A DNA stretch of 64,000 bases from Deltaproteobacteria bacterium. Its GTDB lineage: Bacteria > Myxococcota_A > Polyangia > GCA-2747355. The position numbers and the translations under genes are program-made. The DNA lies in the NCBI GenBank assembly GCA_020633415.1, contig JACKDQ010000006.1, positions 62,001 to 126,000 on the forward strand. Direction: 5' to 3'. The notes under the pieces were generated by a model. The model was given only the letters and a program-made list of their open reading frames with translations. It searched no databases and was not told where the DNA came from. This document shows, one piece after another, positions 1 through 8,603 of this stretch. Positions within the stretch are counted from its first letter, which is position 1. Each line of letters starts with the position of its first letter.

Positions 1-1053
1 CCACTCGCTCTGCAGCCGTTGATAGAGCTGATCCTGCCCCGTTCGCGGGTCAACCTGGCCCTCGCCCGCAGGCAGGGGCAAGGCGACCAGCGCGCCGATC
101 ATCGGGTCGGGCAGCGGGGAATCGATCGCCAGCCGGTTGCAGAGCAGATCGCGCGCTTGCAGTGCCAGACGACGATTGGTTTCCATGAGTTCCGGCCAGC
201 CGCCGGGCAGCAGACCACCGAGGAACGAGATCGCCTCGGCAACGCAAAGGTATGCGGTGGGGTCGGCTGTACCAGTCCAGGCAAAGGCATCCTGAAGTCG
301 CTCGACGCCGGCCAGTCCGTCACCGGCGTAGCTGACCGGCAGCGGCCAGAGCTCGCCAAGTCGATCTTCTCGTGCGTAGATGAAGCCCGCTCCCTTGGGC
401 GAACAAAGCCATTTGTGGCAGTTGCCGACGTAGTAGGCTGGCGCGATTGCCGCAATGTCGAGTGGAACCATGCCCGGCGCATGAGCGCCATCGACGATCA
501 CGTCGATGCCGCGCGCGGTGAGCTCGGCAACGAGCTCGGCGATCGGCATCACGATCCCCGTCGGACTGGTCACGTGGTCAAGCAAGGCGAGTCGCGTGCG
601 TTCGCTCGTCGCATCCACGACACGTTCAACGATCTCCGCCGGTCCACCCCGTAGCGGAAACGGCACTTCGACCTCCACCGACCGAGCGCCGGCCCGCTCG
701 GCAAAGCGACGCAACGCGACCTTGCAAGCGCGGTAGGCGTGATTGGTACTCAGCAGCTCGTCACCTGCAGCGAGCGACGTGACGTTGAGTATCGTGCTCA
801 CGCCGATCGTCGTATTCGGTACGAATACAACTTGCTCAGCGGGCGCACCAACAAAGCTCGCCAGCGTCTCCCGCGCGGCATCGAGTGCCGGCCGAAGTTG
901 CCGCAGAAAGAACGCCATCGGCTGGGCCTCGAGCTGCTGTCGCCAACGGCTTTGAGCCTCGAGCACTGCGATCGGACAGGCGCCGAACGATCCGTGATTG
1001 ACAAAGATCGTTTCGTCATCGAGCGACCAGAGCTGGCGATGCGTCGCTGACAT
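1..1053 (-). CDS. Class V aminotransferase, isopenicillin N epimerase-like (3' end outside window)
   Basis: Reading the minus strand from ATG at 1053 gives an open frame to position 1 (351 codons, no stop), so the C-terminus lies beyond the window. Near the N-terminus is NHGSFGACP, typical of the isopenicillin-N-epimerase/cysteine-desulfurase-like branch of fold-type I PLP enzymes. Further in, IVDGAHAPGM supplies the cofactor Asp/His, and GNCHKWLCSPKGAGF carries the expected Schiff-base lysine. The family removes groups from, or epimerises, amino acids; the substrate here is unknown. It follows the HAD phosphatase gene on the same strand after 94 bases. Start chosen because the conserved N-terminal motif begins about 17 residues in. 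Confidence 0.85.
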   Translation of the reverse strand, partial: MSATHRQLWSLDDETIFVNHGSFGACPIAVLEAQSRWRQQLEAQPMAFFLRQLRPALDAARETLASFVGAPAEQVVFVPNTTIGVSTILNVTSLAAGDELLSTNHAYRACKVALRRFAERAGARSVEVEVPFPLRGGPAEIVERVVDATSERTRLALLDHVTSPTGIVMPIAELVAELTARGIDVIVDGAHAPGMVPLDIAAIAPAYYVGNCHKWLCSPKGAGFIYAREDRLGELWPLPVSYAGDGLAGVERLQDAFAWTGTADPTAYLCVAEAISFLGGLLPGGWPELMETNRRLALQARDLLCNRLAIDSPLPDPMIGALVALPLPAGEGQVDPRTGQDQLYQRLQSEW

Positions 1054-1147
1054 ATCGCTCCTATCTGTTGGGGTTGCATCGACTGCTGTTCATCGTCGAA
1101 AACTCTAGCGGCTCAATCGTCGCCAGGCGAGCAGATTCAAAGCAGCG

Positions 1148-1801
1148 TCAAAGCAGATCGCGGACGAGATCATCCGGCCGGTCGAATACCCTTTGGGCGC
1201 CGGCCTGGCGCAGCTCGGCAGCGCTGCAAGTACCCCAGCTAACGCCGACGAAGCGAATGCCGTTTTGCTGGGCAGCCGTCAGATCGAAGCTCGTATCGCC
1301 GATCATCAAGCATTCGGAGGGATCGAGCTGCTGCTCGTCGAGCAGCACGGCGAGCAACTCACCTTTGTCGTTGAGCGCACCGTCGAGCGCTGGCCCATAG
1401 ACCGCCGTGAAGCGATCGAGCAAAGCAAAATGCGCCAACGTCTTGACAGCAAACACCCGCGGCTTGGACGTCGCAACCAACTGCCGATAGCCGGCGGCTG
1501 CCAGCTGCTCGAGCGCGGAAGGTACCCCGGCAAGAACCTCTGCCTGTGCCAGCCCTTTTGCTCGGTAGCAGCGTCGATAGCTGTCAAGCAAGTCGAGAAC
1601 TCGCTGCTCCGATAGTTGCGGATGCATGCGACGAAAGCTATCGACCAACGGTGGACCGATACAAAGCCGCAAGGCTTCGTCCGAAGGGCGCGGCAAGTCG
1701 AGTGAGGCCAAGGCGGCGATGATGCACGCATGAACACCACGCCGTGAGTCGATCAGCGTACCATCCAAGTCCCAGAGCAGTGTCAGCTTGTTAGCGACCA
1801 C
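1148..1801 (-). CDS. HAD-superfamily hydrolase, phosphoglycolate-phosphatase type
   Basis: 217 residues, the usual length for Gph/PGMB-like HAD hydrolases. Motif I DLDGTLIDS lies at about residues 11-19 with both catalytic Asp; motif II is the Thr/Ser in VATSKP; motif IV is MIGDTSFDL near residue 166. A helical cap domain sits between motifs I and II. It should hydrolyse a small phosphomonoester in the cytoplasm; phosphoglycolate is the family default but is not proven by sequence. The start lies 17 bases after the stop of the upstream cyclophilin gene on the same strand, so the two are probably co-transcribed. Confidence 0.85.
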   Translation of the reverse strand: MVANKLTLLWDLDGTLIDSRRGVHACIIAALASLDLPRPSDEALRLCIGPPLVDSFRRMHPQLSEQRVLDLLDSYRRCYRAKGLAQAEVLAGVPSALEQLAAAGYRQLVATSKPRVFAVKTLAHFALLDRFTAVYGPALDGALNDKGELLAVLLDEQQLDPSECLMIGDTSFDLTAAQQNGIRFVGVSWGTCSAAELRQAGAQRVFDRPDDLVRDLL

Positions 1802-1818
1802 GCGGCAGGCTGATACAG

Positions 1819-2490
1819 CTATTGCACGCTGGCCTTGGTGATCACCACATTGGTCAGCGGCACGTCTTTGTTAAACGGCCCCTTGGGACCCGTCGGGGTG
1901 TTTTCGATCTTTACCACCACATCCATCCCCGAAACGACCTTACCGAACACCGCATATCCCCAACCAGCGGTGGTCTTGGCACTGAAATCGAGAGCCGGAT
2001 TGTCCGCGACGTTGATAAAGAATTGGGCGGTTGCGCTGTGAGGATCGCTGGTCCGCGCCATCGCGATCGTGCCCCGCACGTTCTTTAGCCCATTGTCTGC
2101 TTCGTTTTCGATCGGTGTCGTCGTGGGCTTTTGCGTCAAGTTGGCATCAAAGCCGCCTCCTTGAATCATGAACCCTGCGATCACCCGATGAAAGATCGCA
2201 CCGTCGTAGTGTCCCGTGTTCACGTAGTTCAGAAAGTTGGCGACAGTCTTTGGCGCTTTCGCGGCGTCGAGCTGAAGGACGATCTCGCCGAACGTCGTCT
2301 GGAGTTTCACCGTGGGGCTGCTGCTGGTTGTCGCGCCATCGGTCGGCGCCGCGTCGCCTAACAAGCCGTCGTTTTGCCCGCCATCCGCCACGGCCTTCCC
2401 GTCCTGAATCGACCCGTCGGCGTTATTTGAGCCGGAGCTACTGCTGCAGGCTGCGATGACCAGTACGAGGGGTAACAATCGACGTTGCAT
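1819..2490 (-). CDS. Cyclophilin-type peptidyl-prolyl isomerase lipoprotein
   Basis: 223 residues. The N-terminus is a lipoprotein signal with lipobox ending at the Cys of VIAACS, followed by a Ser/Asn/Asp/Gly-rich spacer to about residue 58. The rest is a complete compact cyclophilin: TTFGEIVLQLD, IFHRVIAGFMIQGGG (catalytic Arg in FHRV), AQFFINVADN and GYAVFGKVVSGMD. It should catalyse cis-trans isomerisation of prolyl bonds in proteins outside the cytoplasmic membrane. It is first in a possible three-gene run with the HAD hydrolase and the aminotransferase. Confidence 0.92.
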   Translation of the reverse strand: MQRRLLPLVLVIAACSSSSGSNNADGSIQDGKAVADGGQNDGLLGDAAPTDGATTSSSPTVKLQTTFGEIVLQLDAAKAPKTVANFLNYVNTGHYDGAIFHRVIAGFMIQGGGFDANLTQKPTTTPIENEADNGLKNVRGTIAMARTSDPHSATAQFFINVADNPALDFSAKTTAGWGYAVFGKVVSGMDVVVKIENTPTGPKGPFNKDVPLTNVVITKASVQ

Positions 2491-2579
2491 TGATATCTCC
2501 TAGCGGCAGGACCTGCAGCCTACCCCGTCGACCATCAGTGAGCAACGCCCTTGCATCCACCAAGCGGCGGCTGCAACAC

Positions 2580-2613
2580 AAAAAAAAGAGGCGACGCGAT
2601 CCGCGCCGCCTCC
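2580..2613 (-). terminator. Rho-independent terminator of the lipocalin-like gene
   Basis: Read on the minus strand, a hairpin with GAGGCG (2612-2607) and CGCCTC (2593-2588), plus inner GCG/CGC pairs, is followed directly by eight T residues (2587-2580). It lies about 50 bases past the stop of the 2663-3064 gene. Stem plus U-tract is the classic intrinsic terminator form. Confidence 0.8.
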
Positions 2614-2662
2614 GTCAAGCTGCCGAGCTATCCGACCACGTCGATCGTGGACGGCACAGTCG

Positions 2663-3064
2663 CTACTTGCGCACGAAGTTGATCTTCATGCCCGGTCGTA
2701 CCTCAAGCTCGAGATTCTTACCGGTGATCTTGAACGAGAGGACCTCTTTTTTGCGTTGGGTCTTGCCCATGATCTTGCGGGTCACGTCGGTGTGCAACTT
2801 GCCACCCTTGACCTGCCACTTGCCATTCTCGGTGCGGGTCTTGGCGCCGTTCTTGGCCGACATCGTCATCGTGCCGTTCTTCTTCAGCGTCCAAATCGCC
2901 GCTGCATTGGGCGGCAGCGGCTGAACTTTGCCCTGGCTCTCCATCGAAACCATCTTCCAGCTCCCAATGATCTTGGGGCCGCCAGCAGATGCGGTCGTCG
3001 CCAAAGCGAGCATCGCTGTCGCGGCGACACTGGCAAAGAAGAGTCTCTTGCTAATACTTGTCAT
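2663..3064 (-). CDS. Small secreted lipocalin-like/DUF protein
   Basis: 133 residues. A signal peptide with basic MTSISKR, a hydrophobic core and a likely cleavage after TASA leaves a mature protein of about 106 residues. The mature part starts with IIGSWKMVSME and alternates short strands rich in Lys, Gly and Thr (LKKNGTMTMSAKNG, GKWQVKGGKLH). This matches the small periplasmic lipocalin-like proteins that open with a GxWxx motif. Ligand and role are unknown. It has its own intrinsic terminator and appears monocistronic. Confidence 0.75.
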   Translation of the reverse strand: MTSISKRLFFASVAATAMLALATTASAGGPKIIGSWKMVSMESQGKVQPLPPNAAAIWTLKKNGTMTMSAKNGAKTRTENGKWQVKGGKLHTDVTRKIMGKTQRKKEVLSFKITGKNLELEVRPGMKINFVRK

Positions 3065-3226
3065 CTATTCCTCGTGGGTGTGGACGCCTGTCGGCGAAAC
3101 GTTTCCTGGCCTTTTTACACTGCCCTTCCCGCGTTGTCACGCGAGCGTCGTCCATCCAATTTCAGCCGCCGGAAAATGCTGTCAAATGCGCCGATCGCGA
3201 TGCTTCGCGAGCTGGTCGATCGGCAG

Positions 3227-3748
3227 CTAGCGGCGAGCGACCAGCAGCTCGATCGCTTGCCAAAGCGGGTCGCACAACGCTGGTCGAAACACCGCGTGGC
3301 GAAACGCAGCGTGCTCATCGCGATACATCCGCGTCAGTCCCAGGTTCCCGTCGACGCGACAAGCCTCGAGGTTTGCCAGCCGATCAGCCGCCTTGACGAT
3401 CAGCGCCGGCAGCTCCGCGGCCGACGAAACCCGCGCCAGCTTGGCATGGGTCTTTTGCTTGCGTTCACGGCGATTGGCGCCCGGCTCGTCAGTCAACAGG
3501 GCGACACACCGAGCAATGCTCGCCCCAAATTCGCGCTCGATATCCGCCAACTCAACCGGTGTGTCCTCGACGACGTCATGCAGGTAGGCGATGATCACCG
3601 GCTCGCTGCCGTAGAGTTCGACGTGCTGCGCCACCGCCTGCAAGTGAACCACGTATGGTGAAGCCCCGTAGCGTTGATCGCCGTGAGCAGCGACCGCAAA
3701 CGCTCGCGCTCGCGCGATCAGCTCGCCATTCAAAGTCCGCTGGTCCAT
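3227..3748 (-). CDS. HD-domain (p)ppGpp hydrolase-like protein (small SpoT/MESH1 type)
   Basis: 173 residues covering only the hydrolase domain of the RelA/SpoT family; no synthetase, TGS or ACT domain. AHGDQRYGASPYVVHL matches the N-terminal metal-binding His region, YLHDVVEDT is the HD motif, and VKAADRLANLE supplies the later Asp. These are the expected Mn-binding and catalytic positions, so it probably hydrolyses (p)ppGpp or a related pyrophosphorylated nucleotide. It lies 9 bases after the stop of the hibernation-factor-like gene and is likely translated from the same mRNA. Confidence 0.8.
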   Translation of the reverse strand: MDQRTLNGELIARARAFAVAAHGDQRYGASPYVVHLQAVAQHVELYGSEPVIIAYLHDVVEDTPVELADIEREFGASIARCVALLTDEPGANRRERKQKTHAKLARVSSAAELPALIVKAADRLANLEACRVDGNLGLTRMYRDEHAAFRHAVFRPALCDPLWQAIELLVARR

Positions 3749-3757
3749 CGCTGCTCC

Positions 3758-4132
3758 TTAGGCAACGATCATCGTACCTCTGATGTCGCGCAGCTGGCCA
3801 TCCTCGAAACGAGGCCCAGCCGGGCGCCGTGTTCGCTTGCGCTCGATCATCCCGCCCAGGGTGCGTGACGCACGACCGAACGCTACAGCCAACGCGCCCC
3901 CGACCGTCTGGTCGCGTTGGCGGACGATCAGCGAGCCGAATCCGTGCGTCTTAACGAGCACTCGGCAGACTTTGTCTTCTCCGCCCTTGGGACCATTGAC
4001 ATCAGCAATGCGCACGACCACCCGGCTAACGACTGGGGCGAAGCGATCGAACGCCGCCGACGCCTGCCGCTCGGCGAACTGTGCCAGCTGCTCGCTGCGC
4101 TCAACGTTTCTGAAGCGAATCTCGACTTTCAT
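3758..4132 (-). CDS. HPF/RaiA-family ribosome hibernation factor-like protein
   Basis: 124 residues with the S30AE beta-alpha-beta-beta-beta-alpha layout: opening strand VEIRFRNVE, helix AQFAERQASAAFDRFA, strand SRVVVRIADVNGPKGGEDKVCRV, and a second helix ending in basic IERKRTRRP. The DxNGpKGGxDKxC element is characteristic of one HPF-like subgroup. The family binds the ribosomal 30S subunit and stabilises idle ribosomes. There is no long-form C-terminal dimerisation domain. It is first in a two-gene unit with the SpoT-like hydrolase, supporting a growth-arrest role; divergent from nhaR. Confidence 0.75.
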   Translation of the reverse strand: MKVEIRFRNVERSEQLAQFAERQASAAFDRFAPVVSRVVVRIADVNGPKGGEDKVCRVLVKTHGFGSLIVRQRDQTVGGALAVAFGRASRTLGGMIERKRTRRPAGPRFEDGQLRDIRGTMIVA

Positions 4133-4260
4133 CAGCCCTCCTTGGAAATCGCTTACGTTGAAGGTGTAGCGCGGCGACTAGTGTATTCAATTTCGAAAAA
4201 CCTAAGCTTTATGTCACAATAATCTACACAATCACCGACCACGGAGCGGCGCACTCGGCG
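4133..4260. promoter_or_regulatory. Divergent intergenic region between the hibernation operon and nhaR
   Basis: This 128-base gap is clearly more AT-rich than its surroundings, especially 4170-4230. It must carry the promoters of both the leftward hibernation-factor unit and the rightward LysR-type gene. LysR proteins usually bind such divergent regions. I cannot fix hexamers or an operator with confidence. Confidence 0.45.
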
Positions 4261-5163
4261 ATGGACTGGCTCAACTATCATCATCTGCTCTATTTTTGGA
4301 CGGTTGCCAAAGAAGGCGGCTTGTTGCCGGCTGGCAAGGCGCTCGGCGTATCGCATCCGACGATCAGCACGCAAATCCGCGCGCTAGAGGAGGCGCTGGG
4401 AGAGCAGCTCTTTTCGCGCTCGGGTCGTAAACTTGCGCTGACGGACACAGGGCAACTGGTCTACCGCTACGCCGAAGAGATCTTTGCACTGGGTCGCGAA
4501 TTGGTCGACACCGTCAAGGGTCGTAGCGCCGGACCTGCTGCGCGACTGCACATCGGCATCGTCGACGTTGTTCCCAAGCTGATCGTCCGCGAAATGCTCG
4601 AGCCGGCCTTGGCGCTGGCTGAGCCGGTGCGCCTGGTTTGCCACGAAGATTCTCACGACAAGCTGCTCGCCGAGCTCGCGCTGCATCAGCTGCAGCTGGT
4701 GATCTCCGATGCGCCGGTCCCAGGTGGCAGCCCGATCCGCGCACACAACCACTTGCTTGGAGAATCAGCGGTTAGTTTCTTTGCCGAGTCCTCCCTGGCA
4801 CGCAGCTATCGCCGCGGGTTTCCGCGATCGCTCGATGGCGCGCCGTTCTTGCTGCCACTCGAGAGCATCACCTTGCGCCGTTCACTCAACCTCTGGTTCG
4901 AGCGCAACAAGATCGTTCCCAGGGTCGTCGCCGAGTTTGAGGACAGCGCGCTGTTCAAGGTGTTTGGTGCCGACGGAGTCGGCATATTCCCAGCGCCAAC
5001 GGCGGTGGAGCAAGAAGTGATCAAACAGTACGGGGTCGAGCTTGTCGGGCGCGCCGCCGAGGTTCGCGAACGGTTCTATGCGATCTCACTGGAGCGCAAA
5101 CTGACCCATCCGGCGATCCAGGCGATCTGCGGTGCCGCACGCGACCAGATCTTCTCCGGCTAG
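4261..5163 (+). CDS. nhaR: NhaR-type LysR-family transcriptional regulator
   Basis: 300 residues, normal LysR length. The N-terminus MDWLNYHHLLYFWTVAKEG is almost diagnostic of the NhaR subgroup; the winged helix-turn-helix follows with SHPTISTQIRALEEALGEQLF. The remainder is the two-lobed effector-binding domain. NhaR activates the Na+/H+ antiporter gene nhaA in enterobacteria, but no antiporter gene is in this window, so the regulon here is unknown. The start is fixed by the conserved N-terminus. Confidence 0.88.
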   Translation: MDWLNYHHLLYFWTVAKEGGLLPAGKALGVSHPTISTQIRALEEALGEQLFSRSGRKLALTDTGQLVYRYAEEIFALGRELVDTVKGRSAGPAARLHIGIVDVVPKLIVREMLEPALALAEPVRLVCHEDSHDKLLAELALHQLQLVISDAPVPGGSPIRAHNHLLGESAVSFFAESSLARSYRRGFPRSLDGAPFLLPLESITLRRSLNLWFERNKIVPRVVAEFEDSALFKVFGADGVGIFPAPTAVEQEVIKQYGVELVGRAAEVRERFYAISLERKLTHPAIQAICGAARDQIFSG

Positions 5164-5243
5164 CGCCAGCGCGACAAAGCGAGCAAGGCGCCAGTCGACG
5201 CGAATCGCGATCGCCTGCCCTTTGCGATCGAGCAGCTCAATCG

Positions 5244-7898
5244 CTAATCGGGGAGGTCGCGCTGCGCTGGCGCGGCCGATGAGGCCTGCCGCCCGGTCAA
5301 ATCGACCGTCCAGATGTTGCTGGCGAACTGCATCAGCGCCACGGCGATCTGCTCGCCACCCGCACTTACTTCCGGGTAAGAGAGCCAAGCAGCGTTGGTC
5401 TGGTAGAGCATCGTCCAGCGACCTTCGAGGTCGAGGTGGTAGAGGCGATAGCTCGAGCCCTCACAGATCGTCGTGACGAACATCGACGGGCTATTCGGCG
5501 AAACACTGATGAATTGAGCGAGACATCGACCGGGCGTCTCGATCGTTTGCTGCAGCTGCCCCCTACCATCAACGATCGACACACGCCGCTGATGCGCGAT
5601 CGCCAACCAGCGACCATTGGTATCCCACCCACCACGGGTGAAAAACGAACCGGCCTCGAAAGTAAAAGCGCGAGCTGGCGATCCGTTCAACGGGCGAAAT
5701 TGCACGACACCAAGCCGTTCGGCCGGCTGGGCAAGCCAACAGTCTGACGAGACCGACGGTCTTTTCGGGCAACGCAGCCAATGCTCGGCAGGTCCCGGTC
5801 GGCCATTGCCGCGCCAAGCGCGAATCTGTGGAACGGAAAAAACCACCCGACAGTCACCGTCGATTACCCGACAGAGCTCACTGCCGCCCCGTGAATCGTA
5901 GCGCCAGAAATAGCTCCGCGTCGCATCGGGCTCAATGAACCAGGCGCTCTGCGCTGCCGGAAGCGCAAGCGGTCGCCCCAATCCGCCGCTCGACGCGATC
6001 GACCAATTCTCGCTGCGACCGCGACGATCCGTTGTTAGATAGAGCAGCTTTCCATCGGGCGACCATCCTGAAGGTCGCTCATTGGCTTCGCTGGGAGTCA
6101 GCCGCCGAAAGTCGCTTAGCCGCTTGCCACCCTCGGTCAGCGTACCGCGGTAGATGTCGGCTTGAGAGCGCCAGCGAAGATAGGATAACCGACGAGCGGA
6201 TCGATCGAGTGCCAGCGTGCTCGCACCATGGCGCCCGGTCGACAAAAGCCACTGCGGGCGACTGCGCTTGAGCGCCGCGACGCTCCGCCCGGGAATTTTG
6301 ACCAACCGCCCGAGCGCGCCGTGCCAGGGAGCCAGCGCGTAGTACAGACCATCGCTGGCCCAAGCCAGACCGATGTCGCCAACCTCCAACGCCAAGCGCG
6401 AATCTTCGACTAAGCTGGTCGAGCGCGTCGGCGTCCCAAGCTCGATCAGCTCGATCCGCGCACGCGGCGACCCTCGCCCGCGGTCCACGGCGGCCACTGC
6501 GATCGCCGTACCGCTTGGCGACCAGGCCAGCCGCAACGGCCTGCCGAAAACCGCGATGCGCCGCGACGGCCGGTCGCTGTGGAGCGGAAGTAGCTCGATG
6601 CGCTGGTCGTGGGCGATCGCCAGCGTTCGCAGGTCGTTCGAAATGGCAAAACAACCGACCTCCTGATCGGGCAGAGCGATCACGCGGGTCGCACGCTCCG
6701 CGTGCTCGGCTAGACGCCAGAGCGCATACTGCGGGGTCGCGGTTGTTCTCGCGGAAAAATGCAGGCCAGCACGATTCCACTGCAAACACGAGACGTCGCG
6801 CAAGCCCGCGGGCAGCATTACTGCGCGCGGGTCGCGCTCGGCGAGCGTGCTGATGTAAAGCTCGCCGCGACCAGCGCGAAAGGCGACACGCTTGCCGTCT
6901 GGACTGAGCGCCGCATCCCAAACGACCAAGTCTTGGGAAAACGGCGTTAAACGCTGGGGTGAAAGCGAGCGCACTGCGATAGCAGCCGAATCCGTTGCAG
7001 CCGGTCGAACACTGAGAACAACCGCCAGAGCCAACAGCCCCACGACCGCTGCCGATTGCAGCCATCGCTTGCGCCTGGCGTCTTGACGAAACAGTCGTGC
7101 GCGCAACGTCGATGCGTCGCCGATCTCCTCACGCGACATCAAGCGCTGGACGCGACGAAGCAGGCTTGTTGAACCACGACCGAGACGCCGCCGCGGCCTG
7201 ATCGCCTCGGCGATCTCTTCGAGCACCTGGGACAAGGCGTGCAAATCCCGTCGCCCACCGTCGAGCTTTTTCGTCTCGGCAGGCAGATAACGCGCGGTCC
7301 CGCCGTCGACCACGCTCGTGCCGTCAGCATGCTGCGATACACCGAAGTCGAGTACTTTGACCGCACCGTCCGTCGTAACGATGATGTTTTCGGGCTTAAC
7401 GTCGCGATGAAAGATTCGCTCGCGATGTGCCGCAGCCAGCGCGGTGACCAGCTGGCGACAAATCCGATCGGCACGCTGTGCGGAAAGTCCTTCCCCGCTA
7501 AGCAGTTGGCGCAGCGGCTGGCCAGCAACGTACTCCATCACGATAAACGGGCGCGGCTCCATCACCACTTCGTGAACGGTGGTGATCTGAGGGTGACAAA
7601 GCGCTGCGGCTGCCCGCGCCTCGGAAAGCAGACGCCGACGACTCTCACGATCCACAGCGCGATCGAGTACCTTGATCGCTACCGTACGCCTCAGTCGCTG
7701 ATCCCAGGCGCGATAGACAACGCCCATGCCTCCGCGACCGATGCGCTCGACGACGCGGTACTGCCCAAGGGTCTCGCCGATCACCAACGGCTCGCAGGGT
7801 GTCGGCGACAACTCGGGAGCATGGGCCACATCGCGCAAAAGCTGTGCAAAACTGCTCGAGGCGAGGGGCACCCTCGTTTGGCGCGTTGGCCTAGCCAC
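5244..7898 (-). CDS. Transmembrane Ser/Thr protein kinase with C-terminal TolB/WD40-like propeller
   Basis: About 884 residues. The kinase domain runs from about 45 to 270: G-loop RIGRGGMGVVYRA, VAIK lysine in TVAIKVL, FHRDVKPENI catalytic loop and VLDFGVS, so it should be active. One membrane helix (about 285-303, AAVVGLLALAVVLSV) separates it from a long C-terminal part with repeated blade-like units (WSPSG, WSPDGKLLYL, GGWDTNG) resembling a beta-propeller, presumably a periplasmic sensor. Start: GTG 7898 sits about 7 bases after GGAG; TTG 7901 is the in-frame alternative. It overlaps the sigma-factor stop by 8 bases, so the two are translationally coupled. Confidence 0.88.
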   Translation of the reverse strand: MARPTRQTRVPLASSSFAQLLRDVAHAPELSPTPCEPLVIGETLGQYRVVERIGRGGMGVVYRAWDQRLRRTVAIKVLDRAVDRESRRRLLSEARAAAALCHPQITTVHEVVMEPRPFIVMEYVAGQPLRQLLSGEGLSAQRADRICRQLVTALAAAHRERIFHRDVKPENIIVTTDGAVKVLDFGVSQHADGTSVVDGGTARYLPAETKKLDGGRRDLHALSQVLEEIAEAIRPRRRLGRGSTSLLRRVQRLMSREEIGDASTLRARLFRQDARRKRWLQSAAVVGLLALAVVLSVRPAATDSAAIAVRSLSPQRLTPFSQDLVVWDAALSPDGKRVAFRAGRGELYISTLAERDPRAVMLPAGLRDVSCLQWNRAGLHFSARTTATPQYALWRLAEHAERATRVIALPDQEVGCFAISNDLRTLAIAHDQRIELLPLHSDRPSRRIAVFGRPLRLAWSPSGTAIAVAAVDRGRGSPRARIELIELGTPTRSTSLVEDSRLALEVGDIGLAWASDGLYYALAPWHGALGRLVKIPGRSVAALKRSRPQWLLSTGRHGASTLALDRSARRLSYLRWRSQADIYRGTLTEGGKRLSDFRRLTPSEANERPSGWSPDGKLLYLTTDRRGRSENWSIASSGGLGRPLALPAAQSAWFIEPDATRSYFWRYDSRGGSELCRVIDGDCRVVFSVPQIRAWRGNGRPGPAEHWLRCPKRPSVSSDCWLAQPAERLGVVQFRPLNGSPARAFTFEAGSFFTRGGWDTNGRWLAIAHQRRVSIVDGRGQLQQTIETPGRCLAQFISVSPNSPSMFVTTICEGSSYRLYHLDLEGRWTMLYQTNAAWLSYPEVSAGGEQIAVALMQFASNIWTVDLTGRQASSAAPAQRDLPD

Positions 7899-8484
7899 CA
7901 AGCAACTCCGAGCGCTCGGCGAGCCGACGTAGCCGCGCTTTGGTCCGCTCGAACTGTTTGCGAAGTTGTGCGCAGCGGCGATCGAGCGCTTTGGGCGCGT
8001 CCGCCAAAGCGACCGGCGCTTCGATCAGCGCGATATCTCGCCAGCTCAGACGGCGATCGATCCGCAGAATCAACAGTTCTTGCTCTTCTCGCGTCAACTT
8101 GCTGCGCAGATGGCGCACCCGATCTTTGACGTCGGTCCGCAAAAATGGAGCCGTCGCGCTCCGCTCGCGCACGACCAGCGCTGAACAGTCACCGACTTGA
8201 GAGAGCGGGCGACCGCGATGGCGCACTCCGTTAGAAAAATAACGCTGCAGCCGACGACGAGCGAGCAGGTACATCCAGGTACGCAGACTGCAGTCTCCGC
8301 GATAGCCCGGCAGGCTCTGCCAAAGCTCGCCCATGACATCCGCCCAAAGCTCTCGAGCTAACTCGCGATCTTCGGTCAGCGCCGCCAAGTACCCACAGAC
8401 TTCAGGGCCGTAGCGCTCAACGGCCTGGGTGGCCAGCGCGCTGAGGTCGTCGGTGCTTGCTTCTCTGGTTGCCGCGTTCGCCAT
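7891..8484 (-). CDS. ECF-type RNA polymerase sigma factor
   Basis: 197 residues. Sigma region 2 is around residues 35-85 (AGCGYRGDC-type segment SLPGYRGDCSLRTWMYLLARR) and region 4 around 125-190 (LTREEQELLILRIDRRLSWRDIAL, then a basic helix). Length and the absence of region 3 fit the extracytoplasmic-function group. No anti-sigma factor gene is adjacent. Instead the next gene, overlapping by 8 bases, encodes a transmembrane Ser/Thr kinase, which suggests control by phosphorylation as proposed for kinase-associated ECF groups. Confidence 0.82.
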   Translation of the reverse strand: MANAATREASTDDLSALATQAVERYGPEVCGYLAALTEDRELARELWADVMGELWQSLPGYRGDCSLRTWMYLLARRRLQRYFSNGVRHRGRPLSQVGDCSALVVRERSATAPFLRTDVKDRVRHLRSKLTREEQELLILRIDRRLSWRDIALIEAPVALADAPKALDRRCAQLRKQFERTKARLRRLAERSELLGG

Positions 8485-8603
8485 CTTGCCCGGCAGACCA
8501 TTGCAAAATCATCACCACGGTCGCAAGGGCGAAAAAAAAACACCGCGACCCGTCACAAACCCCGAACTGGCGCACTACCCGCCGACAGCAGGAGTTTGCC
8601 ACG
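8485..8603. promoter_or_regulatory. Divergent region between ECF sigma/kinase operon and S41 lipoprotein
   Basis: A 119-base gap between divergent starts. It contains an inverted repeat GGTCGC (8519-8524) / GCGACC (8545-8550) flanking a run of nine A (8532-8540), and AGGAG (8590-8594) as ribosome-binding site for the rightward gene. It is a natural place for an auto-regulated ECF promoter, though no clear -35/-10 pair was recognised. Confidence 0.4.

Noticed and set aside
2756..3661. 301-codon open frame on the plus strand
   Set aside because: Spans the antisense of two supported genes (lipocalin-like and HD hydrolase) and their gap; no motif or ribosome site.
6079..7065. 328-codon leftward frame inside the kinase gene
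   Set aside because: Same strand, other frame of the kinase-propeller gene; Arg/Ala/Ser-rich, no motif.
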